Source: Arthrinium phaeospermum (lineage: Eukaryota > Ascomycota > Sordariomycetes > Amphisphaeriales > Apiosporaceae). From it: 64,000 bases of DNA. A program made the translations under genes and the position numbers. The notes under the pieces were generated by a model, which did no database searches, had not been told where the DNA came from, and worked only from the letters and a program-made list of their open reading frames with translations. The DNA lies in contig QYRS01000010.1 in the NCBI GenBank assembly GCA_006503535.1, positions 806,001-870,000 of the forward strand, in the 5' to 3' direction. Shown here piece after piece: positions 49,363 through 59,100 of the stretch (positions are counted from its first letter, which is position 1; the number at the start of each line of letters is the position of its first letter).

Positions 49363-51257
49363 ATGCTGGATAACACAGGAGGAAAACTGAAAGATGCATT
49401 TCTTGCTTTGAAGTTAGTGAGTATTGATTGCACCTGTATGTGTGGGATACTAAAGTGGCTGACCACTTGTATTCCCGCCTCTTGAGTACGATGCTAATTG
49501 GGTGGACTGTGACAGGCAGCCGAGGCCTCTTGGCAGTCATCAGTGCGCGCATGGCTTTCGGTTCCGACTGGCATCCTCGCGATGCTGGCTGCGTGCTACG
49601 GAGTCGATCGCCTATTTCAAATCGGCAATGTGGCTTTCCCGGCCTCGGTCGCCTGCCTCGTCGTTTTGTTCTTGGCGCTGCTGCTGAGCGAACAGGTGCT
49701 TGGCGAACATCGAACCCGGCGCCTGGTCGCTTACATTGAAGTCCCGGTATGTGTACTCGCCTGCATCTTCCTCTTATTTGACCCGCCAATAGTATAAAGG
49801 GACATCGAGACTGACCTAGGCCGTTATTACCTTCTAGGGAGGATGGTCTCTTCGCTGGATTGGCGTCTTCTTCACGCCCTCCTTCGTCTTGCTGCCTCTG
49901 AGCCCGCCCATCGGCGTGGTCGAGGTGTTCAAGATGATCGCCGTCTTCGGTGCGTTTGGTATGCCCCGGTGATGTACCAGACTGGCTGACTGATGATGGC
50001 TAGTGGTTGGGTTTTTGGTTATGATGGTCGGCACGGCGTACATGACCCGCGGGCTCCAGCTCGTGGCGGGCTCCTCCAAACGAGCCATCACCGAGCGCGC
50101 CGAGGAGATGGGGAACGAGACCGACGAGATCCCCATGACCGCCTCAACACCGGCAGGCGTGGCGACGCCCGATACCGAGAGCGAGCCTGCGCCCTCGTCG
50201 AGGCCTTCACAAGTTCACCTCGCCGCCGCGGCCGCCGCCGCAGCGGCTGAAAGCGCCGGTTCTCCTGGCTCCAGCACTCCCACGATCCCTCCCGAATTGC
50301 CGGCCCAGGCGCCTTTGCCGCTACCGCGGGCCAAGCGATGGGCCGTGATCGTTGCTGCAAAGCTAGACATCATCACCTATCTCTTGCTGTTCGTTCTGGT
50401 TGGGATCCCCGTCTACTACAGCACCGGCTATGCGATGCCGATCCAACTGACGTTCAGTATCCTGACGTACTTTGGCTCACTCGCGCTTCCACCTACCTGG
50501 AGACAATTCCTCCACCCGGTGCTTGTCTCGGCGCTCTTTACCGTATTGGGAATCTGGGTGATCGGCCTAACGATAGGTCGTGACCTTGACAGCACTTTGC
50601 GAGAGTACAAGGTGGGTGCAAACTACGCTCGGGTCTGGAACGGGAGCCACCAGCTTCCCGGGGCGGGTGACATGTTTAGTACGGTCCTCGATGCTAGTAT
50701 CATCGCCCTAGCCCTGCCCATGTACCAGTATCGCCGGGAGCTGAAACAGCATTTCCTCGCCATCGTCATCCCGAACATCGTCGTGTCGGTAGCATCCTTG
50801 TTCGCCTACCCGTGGGTCTGCTTTGCCATCGGCATCACTGCCGAGAGAAGTCTCGCGTTTGCCTCGAGGAGTCTGACCTTGGCGCTGGCCATCCCGGCCA
50901 CCGCCAATCTGGGCGGAGACGCGAACACGGGGGCGGCCGTAGCCATCATGAGCGGCATTGTCGGGGTTCTCATAGGGCAGCGATTCCTCGCCTGGCTGAG
51001 GATCCCTGAAGGTAAGCTTCTCCCAAGGGTTCTTCCCCTCTCTTACTGATGGTGTCAACGCCCTAGACGATTACGTGACGCGGGGTGTCACTCTGGGAGC
51101 CAACTCCTCGGCCATGGCGACGGCACTTCTGCTGCGTACGGACCCGCGAGCGGCAGCTCTATCGAGCCTCGCCATGAGTCTGTTTGGCGCGATTACCGTC
51201 CTGTTCACCTCTATCCCTCCCATCGCCAACGCAGTTCGGTCATTGGTTGGTCTCTAG
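49363..51257 (+). CDS. LrgA-LrgB fusion membrane protein (PLGG1/CidAB-like)
   Basis: Integral membrane protein joining an LrgA/CidA-like N-terminal half to an LrgB/CidB-like C-terminal half, the architecture of the plant plastid glycolate/glycerate translocator PLGG1. Exons: 49363-49416, 49516-49746, 49838-49949, 50004-51011 and 51067-51257 (531 residues); all introns are GT-AG and keep frame. The third intron could instead start at 49959, adding three residues. The first half has hydrophobic helices (TGILAMLAACYGVDRLFQIG, ASVACLVVLFLALLLSEQVL, VVGFLVMMVGTAYMTRGLQL). A disordered alanine/proline linker follows (about residues 165-240). The second half has the LrgB-type helices with AIPATANLGGDANTGAAVAI, conserved in LrgB, and DDYVTRGVTLGANSSAMATA. 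Transport of small carboxylates is inferred from PLGG1; the fungal substrate and membrane are not shown by the sequence. Exon 1 encodes 18 polar residues with no clear targeting peptide. Confidence 0.88.
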
Positions 51258-51717
51258 ACAAAAGCGATCCTGGACTGAAATATGAACATGTCCCTGGGCG
51301 TAAGACACTTTATCAGGATAGGGATAGCACGAAGTGTATGCACACGACTTTAGGCTGATATGTCGCGCGTCTCTGGAGCACGAATCCGAGGACTTGGCTC
51401 AGATTACTTGGCATGCAACTGAGGGGAAGTCTAGACCAGGTGATCAGCGTCGCTGCACTGCAACATCGGCTCGTGCTCCTGCTGGTTATCGGGTCACTGG
51501 CTTTCCGAATCAGGCAGCTGCGATGCCGTCGTCGTAGGAATCGATACTCGGAAGTCGGAAACGCCAAGAGCATGTACAGCTTTGGTTACACAAACTTGCC
51601 TGTGTATAAGGAGGTGATGTTGTTTGTAAGGGACCAAGCACTGGTGAAGTGAGCAGTTCTGGAGATGTTCTTCTCACACCATTCGGAATCCAGTCGTCAC
51701 CAAATAGTGCTCCTAGA
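51258..51717. other. Intergenic region between LrgA-LrgB and carboxylesterase genes
   Basis: About 460 bases. It must carry the upstream 3' end and the promoter of the esterase. I see no distinct element in it. Confidence 0.45.
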
Positions 51718-53436
51718 ATGAGATTCAATCAGATACTCTATGGTTTGTTCTTGGTTGAAATAGGGAGGGCGTATCACAACCGGGATAATGATGATGACGA
51801 AGGATTGACCGTCACAACTATCACCGGAAGATATACCGGTCTTCGCAATCCCGCATATAGCGGAGTTCGGGAGTTTAGGAGTATCCCCTACGCCGAAGCG
51901 CCGGTGGGCGCCCTCAGGTGGCGGCCGCCCGTCGCTCTCCGCCCCTCGACGAAGCACCACCACTCGAACCGCTTCCCGCCGCCGTGCGCGCAGTACCTGC
52001 CGCGTACGCTGACGCTGTGGAACACCAACATATCGGACTTTTCCATCGCCACGGCGGGCCAGAGCCATCATGCCGGTCAGTCCGCGCAGACGGGCTCCGA
52101 GGACTGCCTGAAGCTCGCCGTCTGGACCCCGCGGGACGCGCGCCGCGGCGACGGGCTCCCCGTGGCGCTCTTCGTGCCCGGCGGCAGCTTCGTCACAGGG
52201 GGCGTCGACGTGCCCTACCAAAACCCCGCGGGGTTCGTTAACCGCACCGGCAAGCACATCATGGTCACCGCCAACTGGCGCGTCAACCTGTTCGGGTTCC
52301 CCAACGCGGCCGGGCTCAACGACGAGCCCGGGGGCGGGAACAACCTGGGCATCCTCGACGTGCGCGCGGCCCTCGAGTGGGTGTACGCCAACATCGGCGC
52401 CTTCGGCGGCGACCCCCGCCGCATCGTGCTCTGGGGCCACTCGGCGGGGGGCGTCGCGGCCGACGTCCTCGACTTCCTGTACGACGAGGAGCCGCTCGTG
52501 GCCGGCTTCTTCCTGCAGTCCGGCGCCGCCTTGCGCAAGTTCGCCCAGGGCGACGACGCGCTGCAGACCAACTTCAGCTTCGTCGCCCGGCACGTGGGCT
52601 GCGGCGGCTTCGCGGGCAGCGACCGGGCCGCCGTCGCCGCCGCCGAGCTCGAGTGCATGCGGCAGGTGCCCGCGGCCCTGCTCAGCAACTTCGTCGGGGC
52701 CTACGGCGACAACAAGACGAAGCCGGGGCTGTGGTTCCGCCCCACGGTCGACGACCGCGTCATCTTCCGCAACTACACGGAGCGCGGGCTCGCGGGCCGC
52801 CTCGCGCGGGTGCCCGCCCTCGTCAGCACGGCGGCCAACGAGCAGGCGAGCCTGGCCAAGTGGAACCCGGGCCTGAACGCGTCGAACCAGCTGAACCCGC
52901 CGCCGAACCAGACCAGGCTCGACGAGACGACGCTACACGACTTCGTCTGCGTCGCGCGCGAGGCGGCCGTGGTGCGCGCCGCCCGCGGCCTCACGACGTA
53001 CCGCTACCAGTGGGCGGGCAACTGGACGAACCTGACGCCGTACCCGTGGCTGGGGGCGTACCACGGGAGCGACGTGCCCATGGTCTTCGGGACGTACGAC
53101 CTGCGGGGCGGGGCGACGGCGGGGCAGCGGCGCGCGGCCGAGCGGCTGCAGGACTACGTCTTCGCCTTCCTCGACGACCCCGCGGACGGGATCCGGCGGC
53201 ATCTGGGCTGGGAGCCCGACGTGGCGCCATTCCGCGACGATGAGCCCATGGTGCGATTTGTTGGTGGCGATGGCGGTGGTAAGGATGGTGGTCAGAGGGC
53301 TTCGTCGTCATCATCAGAGATCAGGGGTGTGGGAGGAGGCGATGACGACGGGCAGGTTGCGGTGAAGCAGATTAGTGCGGCTGAGGTCGATGGCGCATGT
53401 GCCGGCGCCGGGACGTACAACCCCAGTCCATCATGA
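51718..53436 (+). CDS. Type-B carboxylesterase/lipase, probably secreted
   Basis: Alpha/beta-hydrolase of the carboxylesterase type-B family, expected to hydrolyse carboxylic esters outside the cell. A single exon encodes 572 residues from ATG 51718; the frame upstream has only a GTG. The start MRFNQILYGLFLVEIGRAYH has a short hydrophobic stretch suited to a signal peptide, although not a strong one. Hallmarks follow in order: VREFRSIPYAEAPVGALRWR, SEDCLKLAVWTP, the oxyanion-hole region VPGGSFVTGG, and the nucleophile elbow GHSAGG with Ser242. The acid is probably Glu375 in TAANEQASL, and the base His449 in GAYHGSDVPMVFG. Many N-x-S/T sequons (NISD, NFSF, NYTE, NQTR, NWTN) fit secretion. The C-terminal 60 residues are glycine/serine/aspartate-rich and disordered. 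Third positions from 51.9 to 53.25 kb are almost all G or C, far above neighbouring genes. The substrate is unknown. Confidence 0.9.
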   Translation: MRFNQILYGLFLVEIGRAYHNRDNDDDEGLTVTTITGRYTGLRNPAYSGVREFRSIPYAEAPVGALRWRPPVALRPSTKHHHSNRFPPPCAQYLPRTLTLWNTNISDFSIATAGQSHHAGQSAQTGSEDCLKLAVWTPRDARRGDGLPVALFVPGGSFVTGGVDVPYQNPAGFVNRTGKHIMVTANWRVNLFGFPNAAGLNDEPGGGNNLGILDVRAALEWVYANIGAFGGDPRRIVLWGHSAGGVAADVLDFLYDEEPLVAGFFLQSGAALRKFAQGDDALQTNFSFVARHVGCGGFAGSDRAAVAAAELECMRQVPAALLSNFVGAYGDNKTKPGLWFRPTVDDRVIFRNYTERGLAGRLARVPALVSTAANEQASLAKWNPGLNASNQLNPPPNQTRLDETTLHDFVCVAREAAVVRAARGLTTYRYQWAGNWTNLTPYPWLGAYHGSDVPMVFGTYDLRGGATAGQRRAAERLQDYVFAFLDDPADGIRRHLGWEPDVAPFRDDEPMVRFVGGDGGGKDGGQRASSSSSEIRGVGGGDDDGQVAVKQISAAEVDGACAGAGTYNPSPS

Positions 53437-54195
53437 GAGAGACAGGGCTGCGTAATTCATCTGATGTTGGTCAGGTCACAAGATATATAGCATGTCGAGA
53501 TATGATGTCCACATGATGAAACAGGATGATGTGTGTGGTTTGGTTTACTGATATTGTAGCTGTTATTGCTATGCTGCGGTAGTAGTGTATATTTGCCTTA
53601 CACCCCCCGGATGTCTAGGATCGCTCCAGATGACGTAGTAGTAATTCATGCAAAAAAAGACCCGATGATGCAAGGGAGCTCTGTTCAACTCCTCTTCTCC
53701 ATGCTTTTGCTTTGCTTCCTTGCCCATGCAATGCAAACAAACACCATCCCCTTTTTGAAACGCCGACCCGGATTGGGTATGTGAGTGTAAATGTAAATGC
53801 CTTGCAAGGAGAGACCATGCTGTTGTGTCGTGGTAACAGTACCCGACTGATCGCATCATATAAAAAAGAAAAAGGGTATTCCGGTTATGCGTATGCAAAA
53901 GAATTGCTTCGTGTAAATGCGATGTGCCGTTCCCGTCCGCCGCGCGCGCCCTGGCTGATATGATAGCAAGCCGCCAGTCCAGCCTATTGGACCCTGCAAC
54001 TGCTGATGCATTCGCGAACCCTTGACCCATAAACGCCGTGGCGCACCACATATGCATCCACCCTTCTATAATTGAGGGATGCCATGACGATCAAAGTGCA
54101 AATAAAAACGCCCTTGTGTGTATAACTCCAATGCCGTCATAATTATCGTGGGGAAAAAAAGGACCAAAAAAAGAGTAGTAAATTGTGACCGGCTA
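53437..54195. other. Intergenic region between convergent genes
   Basis: About 760 bases between two stop codons facing each other. It contains the 3' ends of the esterase gene and of the minus-strand membrane protein gene. Open frames on both strands overlap and are not supported. Confidence 0.45.
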
Positions 54196-54519
54196 TCACC
54201 GGATCATGCGCTCCGGGCTCTGCCTCGACGCTTGCGGCGTGGTGATGGGCGAGACGCTGTGGTCGCTGAACTGCGACGACCGCGGAGACTGACCCGGCGA
54301 GGACACGGGCGAGATGAGATGCGAGTCGGCCGAGCCCTTGTGGGAGTTAGGGCCTTGCGGCCATTGCTGGTTCTTCTTCTCGCTCATGGGCTCCGAGAAG
54401 CGGTTGGGGGCGATCCTGCGCAGGATTTGAGTCCAGTACATGGCCGTGATGAAGATGAGGGAGCCGAAGACGAGGACCAGGACCACGGTCACGACGATGG
54501 TAGTGATTAAATCGTTCAT
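54196..54519 (-). CDS. Small single-pass membrane protein with disordered serine/proline tail
   Basis: A 107-residue protein with no family that I recognise. Residues 4-28 (DLITTIVVTVVLVLVFGSLI and FITAM) form one strong transmembrane helix directly at the N-terminus. A short basic segment (WTQILRRIAPNRFSEP) follows, then a polar tail with repeated SP and SS motifs (LISPVSSPGQSPRSSQFS, VSPITTPQASRQSPERM) that looks like a kinase target region. The basic residues after the helix favour the tail facing the cytosol. The ATG at 54519 has a good context (accaaaATGA), and the upstream minus-strand sequence is a plausible long leader. No intron is needed. The clean helix and tail architecture and lack of a competing frame make it likely real despite its size. 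Confidence 0.65.
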   Translation of the reverse strand: MNDLITTIVVTVVLVLVFGSLIFITAMYWTQILRRIAPNRFSEPMSEKKNQQWPQGPNSHKGSADSHLISPVSSPGQSPRSSQFSDHSVSPITTPQASRQSPERMIR

Positions 54520-56029
54520 TTTGGTGGTTGCGTCGATATAGAGTCGGATTTTTCGGTTGGTATGTAGGTATCGACGGTGTGTAAGTGTAAGTGGAAGTGT
54601 GGATCCAGCCAGGAATAGGCACAGCCTATTTTATGAAGTATTCTTTATACAACTTCTTCCTCTTTCTCCCTAGGAGAGGCTGTTTGTGTGTGTATATATA
54701 ACAACAACAAGAGCGAAAGCGGTTGTTTGTGTTGTGTTGGAATATCGTCGGGTGGGTGTTGGGGGGTGGTTTCTAGAATAGCAACCGCAGACAGACGAGG
54801 ACGGCGTCGAGTCTTTGTGTTGGGTGTGATGTTTCGTAATCGAAAACGGGGTGTTTGTTAGCAGCGAAGGTGGCCGTTAGGTCACAACGAAACAGTGCCT
54901 GCTAAATTTGGATGCTTCTGTAACAACGAGGGCGGAGGCGAGAGACCCTGAGGGTGTAAGGGCTGGGTTATGTAGTGTAGTATTGGGAAGAACAGACACA
55001 CGGAGGACTCGGGGAGGGTCTGGCAAGAAGGTGGTATCACGGTTTTATCTAATTTTCCTTCTGATCCCTCGTTCTGGCTCGTTCTGGCTCTTTTTGTATC
55101 CTTCTCCCCCCTCTCCCCCCCATAGGCTCGCAGAGTTTCTTGTCTTGGAAGGGGGGGAAAAACTACTGTACGTCACCCACACCTCTCACCCGTCAGTCTC
55201 TCGCTCGCGCTTCCCGGCACTGCCGTCCGCGCAAGCTGACGGTCTGGATGACAAGCGAGCGACAAGGGCGGGGGGCAGGAGCCTCTCGAAGCTTGCGCTG
55301 GTTCTATTGGGAATGGGGGTGCTGAATCGTTGACGCTAAGGCCTGGGGCCAAGACCGGTGCGGGCGGCACGCCCATGCCCATGCCGCCCAAAAATCTGAC
55401 CCAGGGCGCTAAAGAAACCGAGCAGTCGTAACCACACATCAGCCAAGGCCTAGACAGCATTGAAACTTGATACACGCCCGCAGCCGCAACCAGGAAAAAA
55501 AACCAACCACCCCACGGCCAGAAAGAAAGCGTAACGACGACATGCAAAGACAGACATCTATGAATAACCATTTGCTAGCTAGCCAGCTTTCATTCGTCGA
55601 TGAGGGCCTGGGGAAGGGAACAGGCGATCGACGATGCCATGACATCTGAGGTTGGGCTCATGCTACACACCTACAGCAGTACACCTGTCACCTGTAGCCA
55701 GGCAAGTACCGCTGCACCGCTGCACCACCAACAGGAGGGGCCTGATCGACTCCGCATGTTCCGAGAAGGGGAGGACTCTCAGGTCAGCCGCAAGAACCGG
55801 GTCTGGTTCCATCTACTGTACCACAGTTCCATTTACCGCTCTCTCTTTCTCTCTCTTTTTCTTCGTGTTCGTCCGCAAAGTACATACCAGAACAAAGTAC
55901 ATCGGGGGTTTTTTTTTTGCTCTCGGGTCCGTCACTCTCTATGCTAGTGTCGAAATAGAATCGCACACTCCCAGATGGTCCCATACGACACTTCTGATAG
56001 CGGTAATTCCGTACCTCTCATTGAAGGTA

Positions 56030-56120
56030 AAAGACACCGGAGAAAATCTAATAATCAATAATATTACTCCTTTAATATTTCGAAATTTCTCTCATTTTGG
56101 TTTGAATTTTATTTCGGCTT
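56030..56120. other. AT-rich islet
   Basis: About 90 bases, from AAAGACACCGG to the TTTTATTTCGG area, have far higher AT content than the flanks and contain TAATAATCAATAATATTAC. No terminal repeats are convincing. It could be a small decayed repeat. Confidence 0.4.
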
Positions 56121-59100
56121 GTTTTGCCGCGTTTAAAGAGAGGCGGTTCTCAACCTGCAGGTACTATTTGACCGGCCTGACAGGTGTCCAGGTGTTTTGG
56201 GACGCCGCAGGCCGAATGCCCAGGGTTCAGCGTACTTGCTCGATCTTGCTCATGATTGGTGCATCAAGTACCAGTCCCCACTGCGGGATCCTACCCTCCC
56301 AAGACCATTCATCCATGCGTCACACAATTGACGTCTGACCCTCCAAGCTCCTTCAATTGCCTGTTACTTGTGCTCCGTACCGCGGTGTGCAAAAACGGTG
56401 CCGGTGTTCGTATTCGCCAGGCAACACAAGTCCGTGTCTTCAGGTCTGTTTTTTTATTGATTCAGTCAGAGGGGGGTGGCTTGGTGGTCGGTTTCCTCGC
56501 TCCATGTCAGATGTTACCTCATTTTACAAGTACAAATTTTACGGTTCGGTCTGACTGCTGCACCTGCCAGCCCGGCAGATAAGGGGGTGGATGGGGGTGT
56601 GCAAAATACATTTTCAGTTTTAGGAGATGATTTGTTCTTTTTTTCCGCCAACAAATGCGTGCATATTCTGTCTGGGGCATGGCATCGTCAGTACTACTAC
56701 GACCGTCCGAACCAGCGCTAAGAACGACCGAGTTCCGAGTTCCGGTTTTTCTACCTGCGACGAGCTGTTGATACGAAAGAAGAGATGAGGCCCGCAAGAT
56801 CGAGCTGTTCGTCCCGAAGGCCTGGGCCAGCGTCACGGTGCATTTGACAAACGCCTCCCCCAGGGTGTCATGGGGTTTGCTTAGGTAGTCTGATCAAAGA
56901 TGGCTGGCAAAAAGCAGGGAAGAAACCAACCTCAAGGAAGCTCGAGGCTCCCTAGATCGCTTGGGGAGCTAGAAAGTTAAGGTGAGCATGCTCTAAAATC
57001 GCCTCGCAGTAGCGAGCACTAGCAGAACAACGCAAAAAAGAAAGAAGGAAAAAAAATTGGACGGGACGAGGGTACCTATCCCACGGCGATGAGGTAATCC
57101 TCCCTCTCAACAGCCAACCCGTAACCTGGAAGGAGTGTGTCTCACGTCTAGAAGGGCATCATCCTGTGGCGCCTCTGCTGGAAGTGCCAGAACTGCGTTG
57201 GCAGCTGGGGTATCAGGGACGTCAGTGGGTGAAGTCATAGGGCTTGAGTCAGATTAGGTCAAATCAGACATTGCACCTGAAGATCGTGTTTTTTGAAACG
57301 CTTCATGACGAGACATGCCAGCATGGTCGTTGGTCACGACATTGCAGATCTGATGGTCGGTCTCCTGATGAAAACTTGGCAGTTTGGGCAGAAGTTGGGG
57401 TCTTTTTTTCCCGACTCTCCCTTGCTACTGTATCTCTCCGGGTCCGGAGCCGGATCTGCGAGTTTTGACGATCCGCCTACGCAAGCTGGATGCGGCACAC
57501 TCCTGTTTGCTGGGTCAAGGATGACGGATGGAAGAAGTCAATCATGCTTAAGTTGGTTAAGGATTTTAGAGCTTCCAGACTCGAGCCAAAAGCCGACAGG
57601 GCGATGCCAAGGTTTGTGGGAACGTCGACCCGCGATCGCCCAATATATGTGCATTGCAGATCCCCATGGGTAATATTCCCAGCGATCGACATCCATATCG
57701 ACATGGTGTTATCTGCGATATGCGTTCGAGATAGTCGGGGTCGGGTTATATGATGCACACATGGTCCGCTTGTTTTGGACTATCATCCCGCCATCACTCC
57801 ACGGGCCGCGCAAACCCTCCCCCAAGAAAACGCGGCGCCTGACTAGTGCGGCGCGCTTATCTTTTCTTCTAGACCACCCCCCATGAAATGATGCCAGCGA
57901 TACGTCACACACGTCGCTTTATCAAGCTGGCAGAGCTGTCCCTCCCTCCACGAGAATATTGCGTCGGCGATCATCACGATAGCGACATCACTCGCTGCTC
58001 TGGTGCATCGAAATTCTCCTCCCTCCTCTTTTGTTGCCTGTGCCCAAATCTATAAAACGTACGACTTTGCTCCACACATCAACGCATGCGACAGCAGGGA
58101 GAGACGCACAATAGAGTTTGCATCCTAGACGGCTGGCGAGACAATCTCCTTTTTTAACCGCACTATTTTGTTTTTGGAGACAACAACGTTCGGGTAACGG
58201 GCTCGAGGTGCAAGTCTGCTCGTTTGCATCAGTTGCCATGGGCACAGGTATTGGTTTCAACTTCATTCCTCCGATATTACGATGACAACATACCTACCGA
58301 GCGTGTAGTGGTATATATTTTCCAGGTAAACTGCGAATCACGGACAGGTAGGTCTGCTGTCAGGTTGTCTTCGTTGTGATGTCATTGTGCTTGACTTTGG
58401 CGATTTCCGTGATACTGTTTCCGAGAGACTCAGTACGGTCGGAAACTGCTTTATCAGATCAAATCGATTGTTGGTAGCCTTTTCTGTCAGCGCGTCTGAC
58501 GAGCTGAAGTTGGATCTTTCTGTGTTTGTAGTAAGAGTTGTGTAACACTCGTGCTCGTCGCCTGCGTGAACAGCATGTCTGTGGTTTGCCCCTGAAGCCG
58601 AGCAAGGCGTGACCGTGCAGACACTTCACAATATCACTCGAGCAGAGTGTATATTTCTCCCATATATTCCGGGAATGCGGTTCGGTCAGATGGCCAAGTT
58701 GACGCTGTCACTCTGCCAGAGATGTCCCTCATGTTTGTCGACTAGGGACGTAGATACGTGTAGTGCAGAGCTCTGTATGGGTGATCTGACAGGTACGTTG
58801 GTGTCGACTGAACTTGTCTCCCATCCTCTCCAACGGACTCGCCGTTATTGACTCTCGTATCTCCTAATATCTGCCTGGCGAGCTTCTTCGAATAGCAGGT
58901 CGTATTGAACACCGGCCGCCGCGGCCTCTATTCCTAGAACCTATGCCGGCCCCGCGCAGGCTGCCGGGCGGCCACTGCCCGAGGTGTCTTTGCAAACACC
59001 TAAGAGTATGCGTGTAGAAGACGGCCATGGTGGCCGCTGCAAGCGTTTGGATCAAGTCGTGCATCGGGCGAGTAGTTCTCCCTGTCGCTCCTCGTCTCGC

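Noticed and set aside
51697..52593. 298-codon open frame on the minus strand
   Set aside because: It lies antisense to the carboxylesterase and stays open because of that gene's GC-rich third positions. It has arginine/valine/glycine-rich composition and no domain.
52377..53243. 288-codon plus-strand open frame rich in arginine
   Set aside because: It is an alternative frame of the same GC-rich esterase exon, and its composition reflects frame-shifted codons.
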